DNA from: Melampsora larici-populina 98AG31
Taxonomy: Eukaryota; Basidiomycota; Pucciniomycetes; Pucciniales; Melampsoraceae
Assembly: GCF_000204055.1 (NCBI RefSeq)
Contig: NW_006768774.1
Location: 1,317,819 to 1,381,818 of the forward strand
Reading direction: 5' to 3'
DNA length: 64,000 bases
Positions 48,001 through 59,660 of this stretch are shown one piece after another (within the stretch, counting starts at the first letter, position 1; every line of letters begins with the position of its first letter). The notes beneath the pieces are model-generated. The model was not told where the DNA came from and ran no database searches. It saw only the letters and a list, made by a program, of their open reading frames with translations. A program made the position numbers and the translations under genes.

Positions 48001-51000
48001 ATCTCTCACACTGGTCTCACAGCCAACATATAGCCAACTCTTGATGTAAGCATCTAGTATGTATGCATATTGTGCTTTGGGAATCAAGAATTGTGTGCTG
48101 ATCTTTGCTCCCACCATCTAAAGTGCCTTCCAATGTATGCATATCAGCTTATAAGCAAGAGGAAAACTGTGCCAATCTCTATGCTTACATTGCAAGTTGA
48201 CTGTATTAACCTCGGTTTGGGAAATTTGAGGTGTCTTGGATCTGAAACCTCAGACAGAAGCTTTCTGAGGTTTTGATCTGAGGTAATCTTTGACGCATGA
48301 CAAGACATCTGAGAAAAACCTTGAATAAGATTGGTCCAAGGATCTGCATCCAATGATACCTTGGATTGGGAGCATCTATGTTGGTGGTGTCTCTGAAGGC
48401 TGATACTGAGCCTTTTTTTATCATTTGTATGCTTATGAAGCAGGTAATCATTTGATTATAGTCCTTGTTACTTACTGGCTTTATCTCCATTTCCCCACAG
48501 ATACTATACCATTTTCTTGGTCAATCCTACAAACCATCTCAAAACTGATGACATGGTCATTGTCTACCAATGAAAAGGTTTTAACAAGCACATTTAGCCT
48601 CTCATTGCCATTTGAGTATCCAGTAAATCTCTCTGGTCACTTTCCTCTTCTTATTCATATCCTCAACATTTGATCATTGTTTGATTGACAGGCTCCATTT
48701 GGATCATCAGTTGGCCACAGCATATCTGCACAAAGGTTAAGTCTCTAGATTGTGCAAATGATTTTTTTCAAGATACCTATTTTCAGTAATCCAACCTTGT
48801 CTTAGTAGAACCATGACGGAACATGCGGATCAGTCTTCAAGGTGGGGCTTGACTCAAACAGTCTCCAATCACCATTCTCTTCTCCTGTACGCTGTTTTTA
48901 TAAATATGTATGGTTTGATCTATCTTGAGTGACCCCTTATACCTTGTTATACTTCTCATTAGGTATCAAAAATAGCATGTAAATCCTCTTGACACTTGGT
49001 ATGTTTCTGTCGTGATCATTATTCTAGAACCTGAACACTGATACACTGATCAACTTTAACCTGAATGGCAAAATAGGTAGAGCTCTTACCTGAGTGTACT
49101 CCAGTATACTCAACTGTGGGTCACTACCACCTACCTACGTGGATGTGGGTAATTCCAACGCCAGAGATATCATGCTTTGGATCTGATGATGAGGATCATG
49201 ATAGTCACTTGAGTATCAAGAATGTGAGAAAACATCTCTTTGAATCAAAATCTCTCAGAAAAGCATTATCATATCCTCACTTGTTATTTTTTTGCATAAA
49301 CATAGGCACTGAAAATGGAAAGAGACACACTGGTGTGTGTTGGAACAAATTGTTGACTTGAATCATATGAGTCAGGCACGGATTCACAAAATACGTAAGT
49401 AACGGTTTTGTGATCATAGACGATGAAGGCTTTGAACGGATGATCTTCATTCCACAACACACGCAAAAACATAACAAATAAACCTAGCAGAAGAAAAGAA
49501 AACAAAAGAGAAACAGAACAAAAAACCTACCTATGAGTCAAGCACGGATTCACAAAATACGTAAGTAACGGTTTTGTGATCATAGACAATGAAAGCTTTG
49601 AACAGATGATGTTCTAGCCAAGTGCTGAATCATAGGAGTCTTTATAGACTAGGACACACTAGAAGTGAGAGAGTTAAAACGCGCACAAGTTAGACATTAT
49701 GAAATAAAGAGAAACATAACCAATGATCTGTAGTACATATTCAAATGTGGACCAAAAACAATCACTTAACAACAAATCAAATACCCAACACGTAATGAAT
49801 AACTAACAAATCATATATATATTAAATTTATTCCTATGTTTACAATTTGTACTTTGTGTAATTGTTACTCACAATCTTTCTGACAGAACTTCAACCTAAC
49901 CACATGTTGTATCACACAGACTACTATATCAGATTCTAATGTTGTCAAGACTTTCTTCCTCATCAATCATCCAGAACGTTTTCATCAACTACACATCCTA
50001 TCTGACATCTCTTCTCCGGACATCTTATATCCTTCTAAGACTGTTATACTGATTGTGTGTTGATTGATCTGATTAGGAATCAGATATTCCTCTAGTGTGG
50101 TGCACAAGGAGACAAGCCAATTCCTTGGCCATACCACAGGTATGTTGATTTGCTTTTGTTCAGACTTGCTTCTGTTTCTGACAAGCCTGTCTACAAAACT
50201 CCTCATTTGCAGACCACAACAAGGTACAGGATAACGAAGGGGCTGGATACATGTTGCCAAAGGTGAGTTAATTGCACAACTGCTTCATAACAAGCTTATT
50301 CTGATCCTCAATGGGTTCATTGCACCATTGTACATACAGATCCAGAAGCTCATTGGTGACGGACAAGGGGAAATGGGTAGCAACCCAAAACTTTGGACAC
50401 ACAAAGTTCAATGGTCTAGAGTGGCAGTACATTGAACTCTGTCACAGAGTCCTGCACATCCCTGGTCCCAATGTGCAGGGAGACAAGAGGACAAAACACT
50501 TCCAAGAGATTGGCACCAGCCATACTCTCAAGCTTGGAAGGCATGGAGGTGAAGATGGGAGAATCAGGTATGGATCCAATCCATTTGAAATCAAAGATGT
50601 CCCACAGGTCAGCAAATTGAGGCCACCAGGCCTGCCACCTACCTGCCTGCTTCCACCACTACCTACTGACAATTCCTAGTGGAGGATTTGAAAGTTTTGG
50701 CAGTTGGAGCTCCTTCCATTGAGCAAATCTTTGGATTACATGTGGTATTATAACTCCGTTGAGCCTTCTTGTTTGTTCAAAGTTTTCCTTGTTTTGTTTC
50801 CTGGTATTGTACATTGTCTGCCTATCAGTTTATGTAACATGAGTAAATCTCTGAATAATAATCAAGACAAAAAATTCAATGTCTTTTCTTTTTTGGGGAT
50901 CAATTTCATCACTCTGGGTCCAACTCAATGATTTCCCCCAAATTTGGGGGCATTGTAATTGGTTTTAAACTAGGAGCTAGCATGGTTTTTGTAGCTCCAA

Positions 51001-51284
51001 TTGTCAGACTTTCACTCTTCTTGACTGCTCATCCATGAGCAGATCATGTAACTTTCCATTTGTTGGGTTGAGAGTCAACAAATTCACCAAATACTTGAAA
51101 AGTGGGGTTGTCCATCACATGGATAATATTCAAACAGGCAGAATTTTATATTCAAGCAAGATTGGATCTTGGATTTGACAAAGACCCTCTCGGACGCAAT
51201 GAAAGCCAGGAGCCTTAAGAATGATCTAGTTGTGGTGTCAGATATTATGAGATATGATAGGAAAAAAATTAATCACAAGACTCG
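48001..51284. other. Gene-free, old repeat region
   Basis: No intact gene is recognised over 3.3 kb. A 78-bp direct repeat pair lies at 49367-49610. An open frame at 50311-50679 (122 residues, Gly/Pro-rich) has no known relatives to me and no start-site support; it may be a transposon fragment. AT-rich filler and pieces of apparent coding debris make up the rest. Confidence 0.45.
49367..49610. repeat. 78-bp direct repeat pair differing only by G/A transitions
   Basis: Copies at 49367-49444 and 49533-49610 (period 166 bp) begin ATGAGTCA. I count four differences, and all are G in the first copy against A in the second (CAGG/CAAG, ACGA/ACAA, AAGG/AAAG, ACGG/ACAG). Confidence 0.8.
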
Positions 51285-51286
51285 TA

Positions 51287-52618
51287 CAGTGCCCTCCAAA
51301 AATTTTACGTACAGTGCACATCTGCTCTGTATGTAGGGTCATCAAAAATGTTTCAAAGGGACCAATAACTACACTCTTGATGACAAACTTTTTTGCAATG
51401 CATTTCTAAGCATTCTTCTCACTATGGGCAGTGCTCAGGCTATGTATTTAGAACAACATATTGCAGTAGAATCAAAGCAGAATCACCACCGAGTTGCACC
51501 CCCTTTAGCTTTTATCACCGCTCGAATCCGTTCAGGCATTGAAGCAACAAGTGACTTGAGCTTGCTTTCTGGGATAGCCATCCACTTAGACACCAGAAGA
51601 TGATACATCTCTTGTTGAGACTTTGGTCGCTTTTCCTTGGAAATCGAGCTCTTGAGGATCTTCCAAAGGTTCTCGATCGGGTTGAGATCCGGACTGTTTG
51701 CAGGCCAGTCCAACTTGAGGATTGAATGACTGGCATGCCATTCCTTTGAAGCCTGACTCCGATGAACTGGAGCACCATCCTCCATCAAGATGAGGTTAGA
51801 AGGACAGCAAGGATGGGTCACAAAAGGTTTCAAAGCCCGCTCGTAGACAATCGAGATGAAGTCGGAAGAAGAACATCGTCCAGGTGGAATTAAGACAAGA
51901 GGAAGCTTGCAAAATGAAGTAAAAGCACCCCAGACCATGACTGAAGATCGACCACTTCGGAAACTCGGGGTGAGACAATCCAATTCAAACTTTTCATTAC
52001 TCTTTTGCCACACTCGCACTGGGCCTGACATCTTTCCAATCTCAAATGATGACTCATCAGTCCAAATCACTCGTTCCCAGTCCTCCACCGTCCAATCTTT
52101 GTATGCTAGAGCAAAACCTAATCGTTTCCGACGATGTTGAGCACTCAGGTAAGGCTTTTTGACTGCAATGCAAGAATTGAAACCAAGGTCTTTGATCTCG
52201 GCTCTAAGAGTGTTATGACAGACTCGAGTTGGGATCTGAGCTGAGATTTCCGAAAGTGTACTCCGCCTATCTTTCCTCAAGGTTCATTTTAGAGTTCTTC
52301 GATCGCAATCGGTGAGCTTCTTGGGTCTACCAGCGTGACTCTGAGGGTTGGTGGTGGCGTTCTTTTGGTAGTTTGAAAGCACTGTTGAAACTGTTGATCG
52401 AGGATGGTTCAGTTTCTTTGCAATTTGACCCATTGTGAGCCCAGACTTCCTTGCCCCAACTATTTCAGCCCTCTCCTCGGATGTCAGGGATCGTGTCTTC
52501 ATGATTTGGTGTTGATGGGAGACGGTGTGATATTGTATTGAACTCTTATTTGTAGCACTAGTACTTCAACACACAGCTGTATTTACAAAACTGTACGTAA
52601 AATTTTTGGAGGGCACTG
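51287..52618 (-). mobile_element. Tc1/mariner transposon
   Basis: A 1332-bp element with 28-bp identical terminal inverted repeats beginning CAGTGCCCTCCAAAAA, flanked by TA at 51285-51286 and 52619-52620. It encodes a single transposase on the minus strand, interrupted by one TGA. The perfect TIRs suggest a young copy that could still be moved by an intact enzyme elsewhere. Confidence 0.95.
51483..52502 (-). pseudogene. Tc1-type DD34E transposase with one in-frame TGA
   Basis: The ATG at 52502 opens a frame of 340 codons ending at 51483, broken only by TGA at 52284-52286. The N-terminal part has a helix-turn-helix (LTSEERAEIV, MGQIAKKLNHPRSTVS) and a GRPKKL AT-hook-like word. After the stop come RKDRRSTLSEIS and the catalytic core: IWTDESSF (first Asp), LMEDGAPVH (second Asp) and NPIENLW (Glu), with exactly 34 residues between the second Asp and the Glu. 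The stop falls in the conserved Arg-rich helix between the two DNA-binding parts, where Arg is usual, so a CGA to TGA change is likely. Otherwise the protein is complete. Confidence 0.92.
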
Positions 52619-52748
52619 TACAAATAATGAATTCCTCCAAATCCAATCCTTCTCAATACAATCAAAGGTTCAGCTTCCTCCAAGCAGGAACATTGCGTCA
52701 AATAGACAACAAAACAAATGACCGCAAACATTTCGCAGGCCAGAGGAG

Positions 52749-52755
52749 AAAAAAA
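52749..52755 (-). terminator. Pol III T-run terminator of the U6 gene
   Basis: Seven T on the minus strand directly after a hairpin end the U6 gene. Confidence 0.8.
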
Positions 52756-52811
52756 TCTTCACCCGTAGGTGAATCCATTCTGACTACATGTGTCATCCTT
52801 GTGCAGGGGCC

Positions 52812-52843
<32 letters not shown>

Positions 52844-52871
52844 ACGTATGCCACCACCGAAGTGGAGCGAC
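52752..52871 (-). ncRNA. U6: U6 spliceosomal snRNA
   Basis: The minus strand carries the U6 core: AAAATTGGAACGATACAGAG, with the ACAGAGA box that pairs with 5' splice sites, followed by AGATTAGCATGGCCCC with the catalytic AGC triad, and CACAAGGATGACAC closing the internal stem-loop. The 5' end forms a stem-loop, CCAC-TTCG-GTGG. The 3' end departs from the usual tail: a TTCACC-TACG-GGTGAA hairpin precedes the T-run. A TATA box lies upstream, as for Pol III-transcribed U6 genes. The exact 5' end (about 52871) is inferred from the stem-loop. Confidence 0.93.
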
Positions 52872-52888
52872 GGGCAAGCCATTACTGA

Positions 52889-52897
52889 GTATATATA
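52889..52897 (-). promoter_or_regulatory. TATA box of the U6 gene
   Basis: The TATATA core lies 20-26 bp upstream of the inferred U6 start, close to the usual -30 to -25 position. GAGTTCGAATC, similar to a Pol III B box, lies a little further upstream near 52915 in the opposite orientation. Confidence 0.65.
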
Positions 52898-53492
52898 GCA
52901 CAATCAATCCACAAGAGTTCGAATCACGGCATTGGCCACAACCCCCGGCGACGACGTTATCAATTCCTACACTTGATTGTAAAGACGCTCTTCAATCTAC
53001 TTCTGGTTGAGTTGTTGTCTTGTTGGGTTTCACATCGAAGGGGGGTTTGTAGCCATCCAAAGCTTGTCTATGATAACCAATTCATTTTGAGTTAACCGTG
53101 ATGTTTGACTTGATGGCTTCAAACGAGTATGAGCAGCTCAACGACATACGTATCCATGCGACTACAAACGTCACACGATGTTCGTGGTTCTACATCAATA
53201 CTCTTGAGGAATCTACAATTGCAGCAGGCGCATCAAAAAGTACTTTTTGAGAGGGTGAATTGGTCATCATCAAGATGTCTAGACGAGACGCATTATCACA
53301 TGCTATTAGTTGCATGAGATTGCATCTCCGATGAGAATGATGTATTGTATTTCATAACTTTTTAACACTTCGAAAGTCTGATTACATTGTAGATGTCCAC
53401 ATTCCTGCCTAGGCCACCAAATTTACAAGGTTCTCTGTAGCTGCTGCTTTGAGAAGTCTAAATCAACAGGAAGCTTTTATGTATCCAAGAGA
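52898..53492. other. Intergenic between U6 and PRP28
   Basis: No gene recognised. It should contain the PRP28 3' UTR on the right. The 53129-53317 plus-strand frame is unsupported. Confidence 0.55.
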
Positions 53493-56449
53493 TCATCCAT
53501 CATCAAGATCTGCGGCCCTTCGTTTCATGGCGGCAGACATCTAAAAGTTTCGAGGAAAAAAAGATTGAAACTTCAGTATCGATCACTCTGGACGTGAATA
53601 GATGATATCTTACTTTTGATTGAGCTGCCTCATGTTTTGCTAATTCAGGCGGACAGCGAGATACAGGACTCTTAGTGATCTCTTGCTTAAGATCATAGAG
53701 TACATCTGCATCATCATTTGTCAGGAATGTGATTGCAGTACCGACTTTACCGGCACGTCCAGTTCGACCTGATAGTCAAGGTGTGACGGGATCAAAGAGT
53801 GAGTTAGACAACCTACAAACCCAGAGCTTAGCGAGGGAAAAAAACGATGATCGATTCTCACCAATTCTGTGCACGTAAGCCTCGATGGTTCCGGCCATTT
53901 GGAAGTTCACCACCAAACTGACGTTCGGTACGTCGATACCACGTCCTGCCAAGTCAGTTGCCACCAAGATATCCGACTCACCCGCTCGCAGTGAAGCAAG
54001 AGCAGCCTCTCTTTGCTCTTGATTCTTTCCAGAATGAAGTGTAGTCGTAGACCAACCAGCTCGAGAGATATCTTTGGCAAGTTGATCTGCTGTTTTCTTT
54101 TGATTGACAAACACAATGATCGGAGGTGTATGACCTTGGTTCAAGACTTCTAATAATCTTCCACGTTTCTTATCTTCATTTGGTAAGAATTCGACTTGTT
54201 GATCAACTGTGTCAACAGCTTGACCTGCTACACCAATCGTTACGACTGCTGGCCTTCGTAAGTATTTCCGTGCCAATCGTTCGACAGCTGGTGGCATTGT
54301 AGCTGAAAACATCACCTACAGGTTACAAGTTAGTCAGTTAAGTAGACGAGCGACGTGAAATAGGCTATAGGAGAGTTCTGAGTGTAGCTCGATGAAGCCA
54401 ATTACTTACCGTCTGACGATAGAGTCCCTTGATGCCACTGACATCGAATCCTTCGATTCCTCCAATGAAACTGGTCATTTTCGCAGAGTCTTCTGCTTCC
54501 TCAGTGTCAGGCTTGAGGTTGCTGAGTGGTAACTGATCAAGAATGAAGTTGACTACTTCCTCAAATCCTAAATTGATCATTCGATCTGCTTCATCCATCA
54601 CTACATATGTACACTGACCTAACACAAGCACATGTCTCTCAATACAATCTTTCAATCGACCCGGGGTTGCAATGATGATCTCCGCCCCATCCCTCATGTT
54701 CAATGCCTGCTCTTCCATTGCTTTTCCTCCTACAATCGATACACAACGATAACCTAACCGGAGTGCAAACTTGTTTGTTTCACTTTCAATCTGTTGAGCC
54801 AACTCACGTGTGGGTGCGAGTATGAGTGCATAAGGACCTAAATGTCGATTTTCGTCCGTGAGTGGAGCTAGCTTTCCAATGTATGTTAACATTGGAATCA
54901 CAAAGGATGCCGTTTTTCCTGATCCAGTTTCCGCAATACCAATCAAATCTCGATTGTTGAGCCCCAGTGGGATAGCTTGTCGTTGAATAGGTGATGGTTC
55001 TTTATAGCCCACTTCATCAATGATTTCTAAGATTTGCATCGGAATCTTGGATTCATCCCATGAACGCATTGGATTGGGTATGTTACCACCCCTAGCAGCG
55101 ATTGAAAAATCTTCTCTAAAGATTCTCCAATCTCGTTCACGCATAGCTTCCAGCGGTTTCTGACTCCAGTGCAATTCATTGATCACAGCTGAACTTCGTT
55201 TAGATCCTGTTGACATTGGAGTTGAGGTGAGTACTTCATCGTCAGGATTATACCGGGTCTGGTAAGTCGTTCTCGAGTGGTTACGGACGGATTGGGCTGC
55301 TGGATCGATACCGGCCAGCTTGCCGTTTCCGTACAGACCAAACCGGCCGACAACTTGCACGGCTGTGGTTGTAGGTGGCGGAACAGATCCTCGATTACTG
55401 TGACTACTACTGGCTGAAGAACTTGGCGCAGATATTGGAGGTGCTGTGACGGCGTAGAGTGGATCGACTTCTTCAAGAGCAGTATCTTCATCTTTGGCCC
55501 AATCAAACACAAATTTCTTGTCTGACATCTTGCGAATCCGGCGCTTCTTATTATCCGGTTGACCCAAGTAACGAGCCATCAAGAGTTTCTGGTTCAAGGC
55601 AGGTGGAGGGGCAGTGCCGAGCATGGGACCGTTGTTGGGGAGTACACTATTGCCCTTCATATCGGGAAGTGAGGCAGAGGCGGGAAAGTTGGGTGGTGGC
55701 ATAGAGTTGCTCGCTGCATTGTTTGATGTTGAGCTTGAGTCAGTTGCATCAGCTCGTACTGCATTTCGCAGACCAGAAGGACCCGGACCTGAGCCTGTTG
55801 TGCTACTAGAGCCTGTTTTGCTTCTGAGGGCTTTTGGAGCAGTTGGTACACCTTCCATATCGATTCGTGATGAACCGGCACTTCGTCTGTCATTATAACC
55901 GTAAGGAAGTGAACCCCCATTTGATTCCGAATGTTCTCGACCAGCTCCATTCGAATCAGGGTATCCACGATCTCGACTTCCGCCTCCTCTACTAGAGTAA
56001 GATCCGTATTTAGATTCTCGAGCACTTCGTTCAAGTTCGTCACGTTTAGCCGCTGCTTCTGCTAGTCTTGCTTTTTCAGCAGCAACCTCTTGAGCCCGCT
56101 TCTCAATAGCAAGTGTCGCTCGTTCCTCCTTTGACAAGAACTTTGGCTAAAAACACATCATAAACGAAAATCAACAAATCATGCGCGATTGGGATTACGT
56201 AAGTATATGTGGGACACTAACCTTACTAGCCGCTTCCTTTTCAGCTTTTTGTTGCGCAAGTAGACTCTCGATTGAAAGAGGTTGTTTGTTTCCATTGGTT
56301 CGAAGTGTAGATGAAGAACTGGAGGAGATCAAGACGCCGGCAGCGGCCTTTACAGCCGGGGATGGTCCCATACCCATCGTGTTTTGATGATTCGGATATG
56401 GTATAGTGATTGTGTGATTGTGTGATGAAGCGGCTGATGATTTTGCCAT
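53493..56449 (-). CDS. PRP28: Pre-mRNA-splicing DEAD-box ATP-dependent RNA helicase PRP28 (DDX23)
   Basis: Exons 56222-56449, 54410-56146, 53862-54315, 53614-53768 and 53493-53540 join in phase and give 873 residues. The N-terminus (about 400 residues) is charged and Ser/Gly-rich with [17 protein letters not shown] and [12 protein letters not shown], the conserved Prp28 region, then [21 protein letters not shown]. All helicase motifs are present: Q motif [23 protein letters not shown], Ia PTRELAQQ, Ib [47 protein letters not shown]. Prp28 helps exchange U1 for U6 at the 5' splice site during spliceosome assembly in the nucleus. It is divergent from RPN8 with about 650 bp between starts. An ATG at 56449 is the first in frame. 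Confidence 0.96.
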
Positions 56450-57101
56450 GTAGAGGTGCAGCTTCTGGAAGACTTGGCAGATAGGTGCATGCCTCCGGGT
56501 ACTCCCCAGCCGCAGCGGCGCAAAAGGACCCGCACAAATCACTCTTGTAGAAATTTTCTCCTTGTCTTTCTGTTTTTTTTGAGGTTGATCATGGCTAAAA
56601 TTTTGGAAGTGATCGAAAATAAATCATGACAGAAGGCAGCAACAGAGGCATCCTGAGGTTGGCCTGAAGAAGTTTTGTCCTGTCTTGTCATTTTGTGATG
56701 GAATTCTCTTCAATTCTTTCTTTGACCCTGCTTTTTTTTGTCATCCTTGATTTGCGTTATTCTAAAATTTAGGCAGTACCATCAAATGCCAGAAGCAGCC
56801 CAAACTATAACATGGCCTTGAGATGGGACTCGTAGGATATGGCTTGAGCTTGATGAACTTTGATTGAGTGAGGTTATGGAAAGGTGAAAGGTGAAATACA
56901 CAAGACGAATGTGGGTGTGACAGGTCTGTGTAAATCTTCTAACGCAGACGTCATCAACACGGTCACCAAATCAAATGAACTCATCCAATCGATCGATCAA
57001 CAATCTCACCATAAACTTGACGAACTTCACCATCTTATCAATTCACTTTATACTTTCAATCAATCAATCAAACCAATAAATCAATCACTTAATACTTCAA
57101 A
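56450..57101. promoter_or_regulatory. Shared upstream region of PRP28 and RPN8
   Basis: About 650 bp between divergent start codons. CAATCAATCAA-type repeats precede the RPN8 ATG, probably in its leader. I see no defined factor binding site. Confidence 0.45.
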
Positions 57102-58521
57102 ATGGTAGCTGCTACAAGCGAAGAAATGGTGGCTTTGAGTACAACTCAAGTAAGTTAATTTCATCTTTTTGCTATTCATGATTTCATCGATCCAACTCGC
57201 TAATTCTCATTCAATTGACAACCTTAGGTGATCATACATCCTCTTGTCCTCCTCTCTGTAACTGATCATGCAGCTCGTGTAGCCAAAGGTGGAAGAAAGC
57301 GAGTGGTAGGTGTACTCTTAGGTCAAGACCTTGGAACATCTCTCAACGTCGCCAACTCTTTCGCTGTGCCATTCGATGAAGAAGAGTCTAAAGCAGACCC
57401 TTCATCCTCATCGTCAACAACCAATCCGAGTTCAAAAAATCCTACCACTTGGTTCCTTGATCATAACTTTGTCGAATCGATGGGTGATATGTTTAAAAAG
57501 GTTTCGGCTAAAGAGAAGCTCATTGGTTGGTATCATACGGGTCCTAAACTTCGTTCAACTGATCTTGAGATCAATGAGGTTTTCAAACGATATTGTCCTA
57601 GACCGGTGATGGTGATAGTGGATGTGAGACCTGATCGAGGGATCGCCAAGGGATCTGTCACAGATGCTTATTTCGCGATTGAAGAGATCAAAGATGTAAG
57701 TGACTCGAACAAAACTCTATTTGACTCTTTCAAACCGTTGACAATTCATCAATACAGGATGGCACAGCTACCCAAAACACATTTATGCATGTTCCTTCGT
57801 CGATCGAAGCAGAAGAATCAGAAGAAATCGGTGTCGAACATCTTCTAAGGGATATCAAAGACCTTTCTACCGGCACGCTCTCTACTCGAGTCACCGATCG
57901 ACTCAACTCGCTTCGAGGACTCCAAGCTAGATTATCTGAGATCAGCGATTATCTGCAAGGCGTGATCAAGAATGACTTACCTGTAAACCATCAGATCATC
58001 TACAACCTTCAAGACATCTTCAACCTACTTCCTAATATTGATCTAAGCCCAACCACAACCTCACAATCTGCTCCTGTTGAGAAATCTCTCGATGGTGACG
58101 TCTCAATGAGTAGTCTGACAGATATTGCAGCAGGAGCAAAGGATCTCACAAGCCTAGTTCTCGATCGCTCAAGACCTTTGACCACTGTTACTAACGATCA
58201 ACTCTTGGTGATGTATCTCTCAAGTTTAATTCGAGCAGTGATTGCATTACACGGATTGGTGAACAATAAACTCGAAAATGTTGGTCACATCTGCTTTCTC
58301 TTTCATTTCCGTGAATCCATCCTGACAAATGAAGTTTGATCTGGTATTTCAAAATCTACGAACCTGAACAGCAAAGTGCAGCGGCTGCGATTGAACAACA
58401 AAATGAAGATCCAACAGGAACTGATCAAGACATTTTATCCCGGACAAAGCCATCATCAGATGAAAAGGCAAAGGACTCAAACTCGAATAAAGAGAATTCA
58501 TCATCTTCTCGTGGTCTTTGA
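57102..58521 (+). CDS. RPN8: 26S proteasome regulatory subunit RPN8 (PSMD7, MPN domain)
   Basis: Exons 57102-57149, 57228-57695, 57758-58279 and 58372-58521 join in phase and give 395 residues. The MPN domain runs from about 17 to 155: VIIHPLVLLSVTDH, RVVGVLLGQ, GWYHTGPKL and INEVFKRYCPRPV. The zinc-binding JAMM residues are absent, as expected for Rpn8, which is the inactive partner of the Rpn11 deubiquitinase in the lid. The C-terminal helical part has YNLQDIFNLLPN and YLSSLIRAVIALHGLVNNKLEN. The last intron has a weak donor (GTTGGT) but a CTGAC branch-like site and a clean acceptor. The tail is Ser/Asn/Lys-rich. A 36-residue Ser-rich insert after PFDEEE is longer than in yeast. Confidence 0.95.
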
Positions 58522-59660
58522 AAAAAATATTAGTTTCTTGGCTTGTTTTCGATTTGATCTACTATGTTTTTTTTGAAGAAAAAGAAAGCAAGAAATCATA
58601 TATTATGATAGAAACTTGAACTGTTCATCTCGGGTGATTTTGATTAACTGGTTCTTCGTGTCATTGTTTTTAGAGATGTGTCTCAGATTCCTTAATAAAA
58701 TCTTTGGGCGAGCGAGAAGGGGGTGACATCCTGTATGTGCTGCTCTTTCGTCAATCCGGAGTTCGGGTATACAATGTGATTGGAAAGCTAGAAAGCCTCT
58801 GAGCAGGATGAAGATGCTTCAGAAACCGAATTTCTGAGACACCTGAGAGGGCCAGCCCCTTGGATGATAGATCCAACACTTCAGCATCCCTAAGCTTCAG
58901 CCTACCCGTCATTTGCTCTAGGAGCACTTGAAGCCTTGGACAAAAGATACCGAGTTGAGAGCTACGGTGGCCCAGCAACGGCAACTGATACAGGAGGTTC
59001 TGGCTCTCAGACAGATTCATAACCACTTCCATGAACTTATAACTGGGACACACTTTCCCATCCATCCTTGTCCATCCCTATTTCCTGCTCAACCTAATCT
59101 TACCCAAGCTTGATCAATTCACAACCAACCTCAACCCAGTGATCAAATCACTCACAGACAACACTGATGCGCCATCATTGTCCAACGGAACCAATAATCA
59201 TTCACAAATCAATGAGTTTGTACATAACAACATAGCAACCTTGACAGCTTCAAACATCAAGACTGTTACTTCAAAGATAAGATTGCTATGTGGTGAGTTA
59301 CAAAGTCATTAAGATGTGAATGATGATCAGTTTGGTTGCACCATAAGAGAGACTTGGAGTCGGTGGTGAGTGGTTACCTGGAATGAGCTTGCATGAGGTA
59401 GGATTAGATTGGATTCGATTAGATTACATTGAGAAGGAAATCGAGATGAAAAGTGAGATATAAGTCTTTTTTTCCCTCATCAAAAAACTCTTTAAAAATC
59501 GAAGCAAGAAAAAGGTATGTGTAAGAATTGAAATTTTTTCTAATGATACAGAAATCTTGTACAATTTTATGATGACCAAAAAAAAAAAATGAGAAAAAAA
59601 AATGGAAATACTGTGATAGTCAATGAAAGCTTTTGGTTGAAAAAGAAAAAAACGAATGGT
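58522..59660. other. Intergenic with coding-like debris
   Basis: Between RPN8 and the Rab gene (convergent). The plus strand at 58928-59310 shows two short frames with coil-like, Thr/Asn-rich composition that resemble rust repeat-gene fragments, broken by stops. I do not call a gene. The last 300 bp is A-rich. Confidence 0.45.

Noticed and set aside
50311..50679. 122-codon plus-strand frame in the repeat region
   Set aside because: Pro/Gly-rich frame without recognisable relatives or start support; noted as possible transposon debris only.
52905..52930. Possible tRNA or B box from GAGTTCGAATC
   Set aside because: No cloverleaf partner sequences around it; at most a Pol III-like word upstream of U6 in the wrong orientation.
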